From: Bacteroidota bacterium
GTDB taxonomy: Bacteria; Bacteroidota; Bacteroidia; Chitinophagales; JADIYW01
Assembly: GCA_028288625.1 (NCBI GenBank)
Contig: JAQBNI010000115.1
Location: 1-36,481 of the forward strand
Direction: 5' to 3'
Length of the DNA stretch: 36,481 nt
In this document: positions 7,518 to 14,818 of the stretch, piece after piece
How the letters are laid out: each line of letters starts with the position of its first letter
Numbering within the stretch: the first letter of the stretch is position 1
The notes under the pieces: model-generated
Told to the model about the DNA's origin: nothing
Databases searched by the model: none
The model's input: only the letters and a program-made list of their open reading frames with translations
Program-made: the position numbers and the translations under genes

Positions 7518-8905
7518 TCCAATAACGCCTTCGCCGGATCAACACCCACTAACATTTTCTCAGGATTTTCTAAATAATCTTTCACCGTTACTAAGAATCC
7601 TACACTTTCTTTTCCGTCTACTATTCGATGGTCATAACTCAATGCTACATACATCATCGGACGTATTTCTACTTTTCCGTCGATTGCCATCGGGCGATCC
7701 TGGATCTTGTGCATGCCGAGAATTGCAGACTGCGGTTGATTGATGATGGGCGTAGACATCAGCGAGCCAAACACACCGCCGTTGGTAATGGTAAACGTAC
7801 CACCTTCCATATCTTCCATCGACAATGCGCCGTCACGACCAGCTAATGCAAGTCGTTTCACTTCTTTTTCAATTTCTGCAAACGACATGCTTTCCGCATT
7901 CCTGATCACAGGAACAACCAATCCTTTCGGCGTAGAAACTGCAATCGATATATCTACAAAATCATGATAGACGATATTTTCTTCATCGATATACGCATTG
8001 ATTGCAGGAAATTGCTGTAATGCCAGTGCGCATGCTTTTGTGAAAAATGACATAAAGCCTAAACCTATTCCGTTTTTTTCTTCAAATGCTTTTTTATACT
8101 GATCGCGAATGTGGTTGATGCGCGTCATATCAATTTCATTGAACGTCGTGAGCATCGCCGTTTGATTCTTCACTTCCACCAATCGTCGTGAAATTGTTTT
8201 GCGAATGCGCGACATTTTTTCAACTCTCTCTTCACGGGAGAAATCTTTCTTGTTCACAGTTAACGGTTCACGGTTCACCGTTTTTTGCTGTGAACTGTTA
8301 TCTGTTATCTGTGAACTTTTTTCTGCCTTCAGCGCATCATCCTTTGTAATTCTTCCATCAACGCCGGTGCCCTTCACATCCTTTGTTTCGATATTCTTTT
8401 CTTCCAGTATTTTTTTCGCAGATGGAGATGGCGTGCCGGTTGCGTAGGTTTTAGTGTCCACGGTCGACTGTCCACTGTCCACGGTTTTATTTTCAGGTAT
8501 TTTAGATTCTTCTTTTTTTATCTGATTTTCTTTCTGTGGACTGTCGTCTGTGGACTGTGGACTTTCTTTCTTCTCTTCTTTTATTGCATCTTGTTTCTGT
8601 GGACTGTCGACTGTGGACTGTGGGCTTTTTACTTCTTCTTTCTTCTCTTCCTCTTTGGGCGCCGCTGCATCCGTCTCAATATACGCAACCACTCCACCGA
8701 TCTTTATATCATTACCTTCCTTTGCAACACGCGTAATTGTTCCTGCAACTTCCGCCGGTAATTCAAATGTTGCTTTATCAGATTCGAACTCTGCTAACGG
8801 CTGATCCATCTTTACATAATCGCCATCCTTTACCAGCCATGATGCCAAAGTAACTTCTGTTACGCTTTCACCGATTGCCGGAACTTTTATTTCTACTTTA
8901 CTCAT
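7511..8905 (-). CDS. odhB: 2-oxoglutarate dehydrogenase E2, dihydrolipoyllysine succinyltransferase
   Basis: This is the E2 core of the 2-oxoglutarate dehydrogenase complex, transferring succinyl groups from lipoyl-lysine to CoA in the TCA cycle. Residues 1-78 form a lipoyl domain with the target Lys44 in ESDKATFE. A peripheral-subunit-binding domain ([10 protein letters not shown]...[10 protein letters not shown]) follows at ~155-195. The catalytic domain ends with DHRIVDG (His426, Asp430). The length is 464 residues, longer than the ~405 of E. coli SucB because the linkers at ~80-150 and ~195-225 are expanded. These linkers contain translated copies of short 7-bp repeat arrays, giving peptides such as [11 protein letters not shown] and [11 protein letters not shown]. 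It is 146 bp after sucA and is followed by lpdA. Complete motifs argue that it is functional despite the inserts. Confidence 0.95.
   Translation of the reverse strand: MSKVEIKVPAIGESVTEVTLASWLVKDGDYVKMDQPLAEFESDKATFELPAEVAGTITRVAKEGNDIKIGGVVAYIETDAAAPKEEEKKEEVKSPQSTVDSPQKQDAIKEEKKESPQSTDDSPQKENQIKKEESKIPENKTVDSGQSTVDTKTYATGTPSPSAKKILEEKNIETKDVKGTGVDGRITKDDALKAEKSSQITDNSSQQKTVNREPLTVNKKDFSREERVEKMSRIRKTISRRLVEVKNQTAMLTTFNEIDMTRINHIRDQYKKAFEEKNGIGLGFMSFFTKACALALQQFPAINAYIDEENIVYHDFVDISIAVSTPKGLVVPVIRNAESMSFAEIEKEVKRLALAGRDGALSMEDMEGGTFTITNGGVFGSLMSTPIINQPQSAILGMHKIQDRPMAIDGKVEIRPMMYVALSYDHRIVDGKESVGFLVTVKDYLENPEKMLVGVDPAKALLEL
8252..8279 (+). repeat. In-gene heptad array 1 (odhB second linker)
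   Basis: Four consecutive heptads start with GTTCACA (8252) and GTTAACG (8259), and two more GTTCAC-units follow. Read on the odhB strand they give [11 protein letters not shown] between the E3-binding and catalytic domains. Confidence 0.8.
8288..8315 (+). repeat. In-gene heptad array 2 (odhB second linker)
   Basis: The heptads are CTGTGAA, two copies of CTGTTAT, and CTGTGAA again, 8 bp from array 1. Translated on the odhB strand they read [11 protein letters not shown]. The family sequence differs from array 1 but the period is the same 7 bp. Confidence 0.8.
8456..8483 (+). repeat. In-gene heptad array 3 (odhB first linker)
   Basis: Four heptads start GTCCACG (8456) and GTCGACT (8463), followed by two more GTCCAC-units. 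The encoded peptide is [11 protein letters not shown]. It is inverted relative to arrays 4 and 5. Confidence 0.8.
8534..8561 (+). repeat. In-gene heptad array 4 (odhB first linker)
   Basis: Four heptads of the CTGTGGA type, with the second unit CTGTCGT, encode [11 protein letters not shown] on the odhB strand. Array 5 and its following pyrimidine-rich flank (encoding Glu/Lys) are a near duplicate, so part of the linker probably arose by duplication of a ~63-bp segment. Confidence 0.8.
8597..8624 (+). repeat. In-gene heptad array 5 (odhB first linker)
   Basis: Units CTGTGGA and CTGTCGA are followed by CTGTGGA and CTGTGGG at an exact 7-bp period, encoding [11 protein letters not shown]. As in arrays 3 and 4, the variant unit next to the edge contains GTCGAC or a one-base change from it. 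Confidence 0.8.
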
Positions 8906-8908
8906 TTC

Positions 8909-8943
8909 AGATTTTTAGATTTTGAGATTCAAGACTTGAGACG
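8909..8943 (-). repeat. Heptad quasi-repeat array directly upstream of odhB
   Basis: Read on the minus strand the array contains TCTCAAG, TCTTGAA and TCTCAAA in direct 7-bp succession and then decays into AT-rich units. It ends 3 bp before the odhB ATG and so fills the translation-initiation region. Confidence 0.6.
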
Positions 8944-9015
8944 TAAAGTTAGTGGTTTATTTAGTTTTTGTTGATCGATTTTAATAATGATGTGATAAGC
9001 GCAACCGGTGTGTTT

Positions 9016-9039
9016 GTGGTGGGTCGAAAGACCCGCCAC
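9016..9039 (-). terminator. GC-rich hairpin in the sucA-odhB gap
   Basis: Two 10-bp arms (9016-9025 and 9030-9039) pair with one G.T wobble around a 4-base loop, 13 bp after the sucA stop. No T-run follows in the direction of sucA transcription, so it is more likely an mRNA 3'-end or processing/stability element, or a dispersed hairpin repeat, than a true intrinsic terminator. Confidence 0.45.
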
Positions 9040-9051
9040 CTCATCCAACTT

Positions 9052-11811
9052 CTACCCAAACGCAAGCTCCACCAATGCTCTCTGATCTTTTTCATGCAGC
9101 TTGCTAAAACCTGTAGCGGGAGAAGCAGCTTGCGGACGTGCAATACATTGCAGGTATTTCGCTTTCTTGTAATTCAGCATGAGGAATGTCCACGCACCCA
9201 TGTTGATCGGTTCTTCCTGCACCCAGTGAAACGTGGCTTTCGTGTATTTTTTTATGATGTTATCCAGTTGTTTTTCAGCTACAGGATATAATTGTTCCAA
9301 ACGCACGATCGCCACATCAGTCCTGTTATCTGCTTCTTTTTTTACAAGGAGATCATAATAGATCTTGCCGGAGCAGAACAATACTTTTTTTACTTTGGAA
9401 GGCTCGAGTGTATTATCATCATCAATTACTTCACGGAATTTTCCTTCGTATAATTCTTTAATATTATCTACGCACTTTGGATGGCGCAACAATGATTTCG
9501 GAGCCATATTGATCAATGGTTTTCGGAACGACCATGCCAATTGTCTTCTTATTGCATGAAAGAAATTTGCAGGCGTGGTAATATTTGTGACCACCATATT
9601 TAATTCGCCGCACATTTGCAGGAAGCGTTCCATACGTGCAGAGCTGTGTTCAGGTCCCGCGCCCTCATATCCGTGGGGCAATAATAAAACAAGACCGGAA
9701 TTTTTATTCCATTTTGTTTCACTCGATGCAATGAACTGGTCGATAATGATCTGTGCGCCATTATCGAAATCTCCGAATTGCGCTTCCCAGATCGTCAATG
9801 GATTCGGGCTTGGAATCGAATAACCGAATTCAAACCCCAAAACGCCATATTCAGATAGAAGCGAATTGTAGATCATAAATCTTCCCTGCTTTCCGTCTTC
9901 AGCAATATGTTCAAGTCGATTATATTCTTCGCCAGTCACTTCATCATACAAGCATGCATGGCGATGAGAGAATGTTCCGCGTTTTACATCTTCCCCGCTT
10001 AACCGCACATCATTTCCATCCAGTAAAATAGAGCCATACGCAATTAATTCCGCTGCAGCCCAATCAACCGTATTGTTTTCGCGCATCAGCACGCGGCGCT
10101 GCTCGAGGTATTGCTGTATTTTTTTCAGCGGCTGAAATCCTTCCGGGATCTTCACCATCGCCTTAATAATTTTTACAAGATCTTCTTTCGAAATTTTTGT
10201 TTCAGGAGAAGATTCAAAATCTTCCTGTGTCGCAGTTTCCAAAGCCTGCCATGCTAACTCGGTAATTTGCGGTTTATATTTTTTGGGTAGCTGCTTGTAA
10301 TCATTTAAGCGTGCCTGCAACTCCTGCCAGAATTCTTCTTCCATCTTTTTTGCAAATTCCCCTTCCGCCATTCCCCAGTCGTATAATTTTTTCTGATAAA
10401 GATCTCTTACGCCGGTATGGTTCTTGATCAGGTTATACATTTGCGGCTGTGTGTACTGTGGATCATCACCTTCATTATGTCCCCACTTGCGGTAACAAAC
10501 CATATCCACAAAAACATCCTTATTAAATTGCTGGCGATATTCCGCGGCTAACTCTGCAACATACGTTACACATTCTACATCATCGCCGTTCACATGAAAG
10601 ACAGGCGCTTGCACGGTTGCCGCAACGGACGTACAATAATTGGAAGAACGCGCATCATCAAAATCAGTGGTAAAACCGATCTGGTTATTGATCACGAAAT
10701 GTATGGTTCCGCCGACCGTATAACCTTCAAGCAATTGCATTTGCAATACTTCATATACAATGCCTTGTCCTGCAACTGCAGCATCTCCATGGATCGTTAA
10801 CGGAAGAATTTTATCATAATCCGCATCGTAGATCGCATCCGCTTTTGCACGGCAAAATCCCTGTACAACGGGATTGATCGCTTCAAGATGTGATGGATTC
10901 GGCAGCAGCTTAATATAAAGCTCTTTCTTATCCATGGTTTCATATTGCGAAGAATAACCTAAGTGATATTTTACATCGCCCGTGCCTGAAGAAAAATCAT
11001 CCGGAGAAATTCCTTCGAACTCAGAAAAAATTTCTTCGTATGTTTTTCCTACAATGTTTACAAGAATATTTAAACGACCTCTGTGCGCCATGCCGATCAC
11101 GACTTCCTGCACGCCATGGTTTGCAGCAACGTTGAACATTGCATCCAATGCAGGAATTGTAGATTCTCCTCCTTCTAAAGAAAAACGCTTTTGACCGATA
11201 TATTTCGTGCCGAGAAATTTTTCATAAACGGCAGACTCATTTAATTTTTCGAGTATTCTTTTTTTCTTTTCGAGGGGATGCTCATATGCGATGTATCCAT
11301 GTTCGATCTGTTCTCGAAGCCATGCACGCTCATCGCGATCGAGGATATAATTATATTCCCAGCCGATGGTGCGGCAATACACTTGTTTCAATCGATCGAT
11401 AATAGCACGCAGTGTTGCTTTGCCGATTCCAATTTCATTCCCTGCGTGAAATTCCACATCGAGATCATTTTCATCCAAACCAAAACAATTCATGTCCAGA
11501 TCTGCATGGCGATCTCTACGCGGGCGAATTGGATTTGTATTGGCGAGTAAATGTCCCTTGTTGCGGTACCCGCTGATCAGTTTTAAAACCCTGAATTCTT
11601 TTGGTGAAACCACCTCTTTAGTTTGCGGAATTTCCGCAACTGCTCCATTCTTATGCTCCCCGTTATGTTCTCCGAATTTATAAGCAAAATCAAAACCGGC
11701 GAAAAACTTTCTCCATTCCGGATCGACTGTTTTTTCGTCTTTTAAATAGTCTTGGTATAAGGAATCGATATAGGCAGGCTCGGCATTAGAAAGTATAGAT
11801 AAATCTTCCAT
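9052..11811 (-). CDS. sucA: 2-oxoglutarate dehydrogenase E1 component
   Basis: This thiamine-diphosphate-dependent E1 decarboxylates 2-oxoglutarate and succinylates the lipoyl group of OdhB. At 919 residues it has the normal SucA length. The N-terminal helix (AYIDSLYQDYLKD) is the E2-binding segment. LEGGES (212-217) and GMAHRGRLN (240-248) are signature blocks of this family. GDAAVAGQGIVYE carries the ThDP/Mg2+ site, and the GHNEGDDP block and the C-terminal transketolase-like half (LPHGYEGAGPEHSSAR) are intact. It is the first gene of the operon sucA-odhB-lpdA and is transcribed divergently from rpsT across a 178-bp gap with a candidate promoter at 11836-11843. The ATG at 11811 gives the expected N-terminus. 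The identification is very secure. Confidence 0.97.
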   Translation of the reverse strand: MEDLSILSNAEPAYIDSLYQDYLKDEKTVDPEWRKFFAGFDFAYKFGEHNGEHKNGAVAEIPQTKEVVSPKEFRVLKLISGYRNKGHLLANTNPIRPRRDRHADLDMNCFGLDENDLDVEFHAGNEIGIGKATLRAIIDRLKQVYCRTIGWEYNYILDRDERAWLREQIEHGYIAYEHPLEKKKRILEKLNESAVYEKFLGTKYIGQKRFSLEGGESTIPALDAMFNVAANHGVQEVVIGMAHRGRLNILVNIVGKTYEEIFSEFEGISPDDFSSGTGDVKYHLGYSSQYETMDKKELYIKLLPNPSHLEAINPVVQGFCRAKADAIYDADYDKILPLTIHGDAAVAGQGIVYEVLQMQLLEGYTVGGTIHFVINNQIGFTTDFDDARSSNYCTSVAATVQAPVFHVNGDDVECVTYVAELAAEYRQQFNKDVFVDMVCYRKWGHNEGDDPQYTQPQMYNLIKNHTGVRDLYQKKLYDWGMAEGEFAKKMEEEFWQELQARLNDYKQLPKKYKPQITELAWQALETATQEDFESSPETKISKEDLVKIIKAMVKIPEGFQPLKKIQQYLEQRRVLMRENNTVDWAAAELIAYGSILLDGNDVRLSGEDVKRGTFSHRHACLYDEVTGEEYNRLEHIAEDGKQGRFMIYNSLLSEYGVLGFEFGYSIPSPNPLTIWEAQFGDFDNGAQIIIDQFIASSETKWNKNSGLVLLLPHGYEGAGPEHSSARMERFLQMCGELNMVVTNITTPANFFHAIRRQLAWSFRKPLINMAPKSLLRHPKCVDNIKELYEGKFREVIDDDNTLEPSKVKKVLFCSGKIYYDLLVKKEADNRTDVAIVRLEQLYPVAEKQLDNIIKKYTKATFHWVQEEPINMGAWTFLMLNYKKAKYLQCIARPQAASPATGFSKLHEKDQRALVELAFG

Positions 11812-11835
11812 ATTAAGTAATCATTAATCAGTGTG

Positions 11836-11868
11836 CAAATATCGGTTTTTTGAATAGAAAACAGGCAA
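11836..11868 (-). promoter_or_regulatory. Candidate promoter of the sucA operon
   Basis: On the minus strand GATATTTG (11836-11843) matches TAnnTTTG except for the first base. A TTG at 11866-11868 lies 22 bp upstream, near the usual -33 spacing. The rest of the 178-bp sucA-rpsT gap is AT-rich, with no other element except the rpsT promoter. Confidence 0.4.
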
Positions 11869-11964
11869 TAATCAGCCTTTGTTTCGAACTATATAACACT
11901 GGGTTTTTCTCTAAAAAGTTTACAATTAACCTAAAATTCACTTTTTTTATTATAAACGTTTGAT

Positions 11965-11972
11965 TATCTTTG
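11965..11972 (+). promoter_or_regulatory. rpsT -7 promoter motif
   Basis: TATCTTTG is an exact TAnnTTTG match 17 bp before the rpsT ATG, implying a leader of roughly 10-15 nt. The same octamer occurs before the helicase gene at 13068. Confidence 0.6.
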
Positions 11973-11989
11973 CAAACTCAAATAAAAAA

Positions 11990-12250
11990 ATGGCACATCA
12001 TAAATCTGCGAAGAAAAGGATCAGACAAACGTCTAAAAAAAGAATGGAAAACCGTTATTATGGTAAAACAACCCGTAATGCGTTGAGAAAATTTTTATTA
12101 TTGTCTGATACAGGTGAGGCTGAAAAATCAGTATCATCCGTAGTAGCTATGGTAGATAAGCTGGCAAAACGCAACCAGATCCATAAAAACAAGGCTGGTC
12201 ATTTGAAATCAGAACTAATGAAACACGTCAATAGCTTGAAAGCAAAATAA
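11990..12250 (+). CDS. rpsT: 30S ribosomal protein S20
   Basis: S20 binds 16S rRNA early in 30S assembly. The 86-residue product MAHHKSAKKRIRQTSKKR... is highly basic and helical, with the characteristic N-terminus (A-x-HKSAKKRIRQ) and the C-terminal KNKAGHLKSELMKHVN helix. An in-frame upstream extension to 11960 exists, but the ATG at 11990 is chosen because it gives the conserved N-terminus and because the promoter motif (11965-11972) lies inside the extension. It is monocistronic: two hairpins follow the stop, the second with a T-rich tail. Confidence 0.96.
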   Translation: MAHHKSAKKRIRQTSKKRMENRYYGKTTRNALRKFLLLSDTGEAEKSVSSVVAMVDKLAKRNQIHKNKAGHLKSELMKHVNSLKAK

Positions 12251-12253
12251 ATA

Positions 12254-12271
12254 TTTCCATTTTTATGGAAA
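12254..12271 (+). terminator. First hairpin after rpsT
   Basis: TTTCCAT and ATGGAAA form a 7-bp stem around TTTT, 3 bp after the rpsT stop. It is weak and AT-rich, and probably assists the stronger hairpin that follows. Confidence 0.4.
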
Positions 12272-12278
12272 GTGATCG

Positions 12279-12310
12279 AATGGTGTATCTCAATGGTACA
12301 CCATTTTTCA
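12279..12310 (+). terminator. rpsT intrinsic terminator
   Basis: AATGGTGTA (12279-12287) pairs perfectly with TACACCATT (12297-12305) around a 9-base loop and is followed by TTTCATTTT. It ends 5 bp before the radC start, so radC may be served by read-through. Confidence 0.7.
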
Positions 12311-12314
12311 TTTT

Positions 12315-13010
12315 ATGCTTTCAGAGAATAAACTAACGATCAAGTGCTGGGCGGAAGAGGATCGCCCGCGGGAGAAATTACAGCTTAAAGGAAAACAAAC
12401 TTTATCTGATGCGGAACTGATAGCCATCATTATAGGTTCCGGCAACTCAGAGCAGTCTGCAGTAGAATTATCGAGACAGATCTTAGCATCTGTGAAAAAT
12501 GATCTTTTCGATCTTGGAAAAAAGACAATTGATGATCTCACAAAGTTTAAAGGGATTGGTGAAGCGAAAGCGATTGCCATCGTCGCCGCTTTGGAGTTGG
12601 GAAGACGGCGTGCGCAATCAGAATCAAAACCATTGGATAAATTTGTTTCCGATAAGATCGCATTCGAAATGATGTCGCCTTTATTATCAGATCTTCCTCA
12701 CGAAGAATTCTGGATCATCTGCTTAAACAGGAACGGTCGCTTTATTTCAAAGCACAAGATCAGCAGTGGTGGTATTTCGGGTACTGTCGCTGATATGAAA
12801 ATGATCTTTAATACTGCGGTAAAAGAATTAGCGTGCGGTGTGATCTTATGTCATAATCATCCTTCAGGAAATTTGAATCCCAGCGAAACGGATAAACTGC
12901 TTACGCGAAAGGCAATTGAAGGCGGAAGATTTTTAGAAATCGAAGTATTCGACCATATTATCATCGGGCATAATAATTATTTCAGTTTCCGGCAAAACAA
13001 CCTGCTTTAA
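12315..13010 (+). CDS. radC: RadC-family JAB/MPN+ domain protein
   Basis: The 231-residue protein has the standard RadC layout. An N-terminal UPF0758 domain carries the helix-hairpin-helix stretch LTKFKGIGEAKA (residues ~75-86). A C-terminal JAMM-type domain carries the zinc ligands in LCHNHPSGNLNPSETD (His180, His182, Asp193). The fold resembles metal-dependent deubiquitinases. The original DNA-repair role of RadC is disputed, so function should be treated as unknown, possibly nucleic-acid related. It follows rpsT by 64 bp with a terminator in between, and is followed by a separate promoter for the helicase gene. The length and motifs are complete. Confidence 0.92.
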   Translation: MLSENKLTIKCWAEEDRPREKLQLKGKQTLSDAELIAIIIGSGNSEQSAVELSRQILASVKNDLFDLGKKTIDDLTKFKGIGEAKAIAIVAALELGRRRAQSESKPLDKFVSDKIAFEMMSPLLSDLPHEEFWIICLNRNGRFISKHKISSGGISGTVADMKMIFNTAVKELACGVILCHNHPSGNLNPSETDKLLTRKAIEGGRFLEIEVFDHIIIGHNNYFSFRQNNLL

Positions 13011-13044
13011 TAACCCAATAGCAATATCATTTGCCATTAATCAA

Positions 13045-13075
13045 TTGTAACATTCACATAATCAGCGTATCTTTG
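13045..13075 (+). promoter_or_regulatory. Promoter of the DEAD-box helicase gene
   Basis: TTG at 13045-13047 and TATCTTTG at 13068-13075 (20 bp apart) match the Bacteroidota -33/-7 consensus, 26 bp before the ATG at 13102. Confidence 0.6.
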
Positions 13076-13101
13076 CATTTCAATATAAATAATTATTTTT
13101 T

Positions 13102-14817
13102 ATGGAAGGCTTCAGAGCATTAGGATTAAGCGAAGATATTTTACTCGCATTGAAAAAAAAGGGATATGAATCTCCCACACCCATCCAGGAACAAACAATA
13201 CCGCTTTTATTAAACGGAGATTTAGATATAGTAGGACAAGCACAAACCGGCACAGGGAAAACAGCGGCTTTTGGTTTGCCGATATTGGAAAAATTTGATC
13301 CGAACCAAAGAAGCATACAGGCTTTGGTGTTAGCGCCAACGCGTGAACTCGCGATACAAACTGCAGAAGAGATCAAAAGTTTTAAAGGATCAAAAAAAAT
13401 ATGGATCACTACTGTTTATGGCGGCGCCCCGATCAGCTCGCAAATGCGCGAACTGGAAAAAGGAACGCATGTTGTTGTAGGAACTCCCGGTCGTATCATC
13501 GATTTGATCGAAAGAAAAAAATTAATTCTTAATGAAGTAAAATATGTTGTGCTGGATGAAGCGGATGAAATGCTCAACATGGGCTTTATCGAAGATATCG
13601 AGCTGATCTTAAAATCATGTAATCCTGAGCGAAGGATGCTGTTGTTTTCCGCAACGATGCCGGATAGAATTTTATCACTGGCGAAACGCTATATGGGAAA
13701 ATTCAACATGGTGCAAATCAAGAAGCAGGAAGTAACGAATATCAACATCGATCAATCTTATTTTGAAGTTCCCGATCGCGATAAATTTGATGCATTGTGC
13801 CGGGTGCTCGATGTGGAGGAAGATTTTTACGGAATTATTTTTTGCAATACAAAGGCGGAAGTTATTGAAATTGCAAATCACTTAAATGATAAAGGATATA
13901 GTACTGATGCATTGCACGGAGACATTCAGCAAAACCTGCGTGAAAAAGTGGTGAAGCAGTTCAAGACCAATAAATATGGGGTGTTAGTGGCAACTGATGT
14001 TGCTGCGCGAGGCTTGGATATTATGGACCTTACGCACGTGATCAACTACGGTTTACCACAGGATTCGGATAGCTATGTGCATAGGATCGGCAGAACAGGT
14101 CGTGCAGGAAAAGAAGGAAAAGCGATCGCGATCATTTCTCCATCTGAAAGAAGAAAGCTACAATTCGTGGAGCGCCTGGTAAAATCGAAAATGAAAAAAG
14201 GAAAGTTGCCAAGTGCTGAAGATATGGTGATGATCAAGAAGAGACGTTTAGCGGAACATGTTGAAACGATCATCGGCACAGAACATTACGGAGAATATGT
14301 TGATCTTGCAGGAGAATTATTAGGTGATGCAGATCCGAAAGTTATTATTGCGGCATTAATAAAACATTTTGCAAAAGATGAATTGAACCCGAAAACATAC
14401 AAGCAGATCAAGGAAGTAGCGAAGGAAGAATTCGGAAGATACGAACGCACAAGAGACAGTAGTCCAAGAGGCGGCGACAGGCGAAGTGCACCAAGAGATA
14501 GCGGCGATAGGAACAGGAGTTTTGGCGCATCGAGAGAAACGAGAGAATCTGCACCACGCAGAAGAAACGCTTCCGAAACGCGTTTGTTTTTTGCCAAAGG
14601 CAGGGCAGACGGGATGACACCGCGGCAATTGCTTGAGATTTTGAAAACGGAAGCGGGTGTTGATCCGCGCAGGATTGACGATATAAAAATTCTCGATAAC
14701 TTTTCATTCTTCGCTACAAATGGCGATGATGCTGAACAAATTCTCGCAGTATATAAACGCAACAGGGGTGACGGAAAACCTATGGTTGAGCGGGCACGCG
14801 AAAGAGAAGACCGGTAA
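13102..14817 (+). CDS. DEAD-box ATP-dependent RNA helicase with DbpA-type RNA-binding domain
   Basis: This cytoplasmic RNA helicase has 571 residues. The helicase core shows all motifs: the Q motif (GYESPTPIQEQ, 21-31), motif I AQTGTGKT (47-54), PTRELAIQ, TPGRIIDL, DEAD (152-155), SAT (183-185), HGDIQQNLRE, VATDVAARGLDI and HRIGRTGRAG. A helical dimerisation-like segment (~350-440) follows, then an Arg/Ser/Gly-rich basic stretch (~445-495), then a ~75-residue DbpA/CsdA-type RNA-binding domain (RLFFAKGRADGMTPRQLLEIL). This order matches CsdA/DeaD-like proteins involved in ribosome assembly and cold adaptation. Its stop is 1 bp from the stop of the convergent DUF3570 gene, leaving no space for a terminator. 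Confidence 0.93.
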   Translation: MEGFRALGLSEDILLALKKKGYESPTPIQEQTIPLLLNGDLDIVGQAQTGTGKTAAFGLPILEKFDPNQRSIQALVLAPTRELAIQTAEEIKSFKGSKKIWITTVYGGAPISSQMRELEKGTHVVVGTPGRIIDLIERKKLILNEVKYVVLDEADEMLNMGFIEDIELILKSCNPERRMLLFSATMPDRILSLAKRYMGKFNMVQIKKQEVTNINIDQSYFEVPDRDKFDALCRVLDVEEDFYGIIFCNTKAEVIEIANHLNDKGYSTDALHGDIQQNLREKVVKQFKTNKYGVLVATDVAARGLDIMDLTHVINYGLPQDSDSYVHRIGRTGRAGKEGKAIAIISPSERRKLQFVERLVKSKMKKGKLPSAEDMVMIKKRRLAEHVETIIGTEHYGEYVDLAGELLGDADPKVIIAALIKHFAKDELNPKTYKQIKEVAKEEFGRYERTRDSSPRGGDRRSAPRDSGDRNRSFGASRETRESAPRRRNASETRLFFAKGRADGMTPRQLLEILKTEAGVDPRRIDDIKILDNFSFFATNGDDAEQILAVYKRNRGDGKPMVERAREREDR

Positions 14818-14818
14818 G

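Noticed and set aside
8456-8626. Direct repeats in odhB considered as a CRISPR array
   Set aside because: The units are contiguous 7-bp heptads in 28-bp blocks, the blocks differ in orientation and sequence, spacers are not unique and of regular length, and the whole lies in frame inside a conserved gene.
11960-11989. Upstream in-frame start that would add ten residues to ribosomal protein S20
   Set aside because: The extension contains the -7 promoter motif TATCTTTG and would precede the conserved MAHHKSAKKRIR N-terminus.
14286-14762. 158-codon minus-strand open frame inside the helicase gene
   Set aside because: It lies opposite the Arg/Gly-rich and DbpA-like parts of the helicase and is Ser/Leu-rich as expected of a shadow of Arg/Glu-rich coding sequence.
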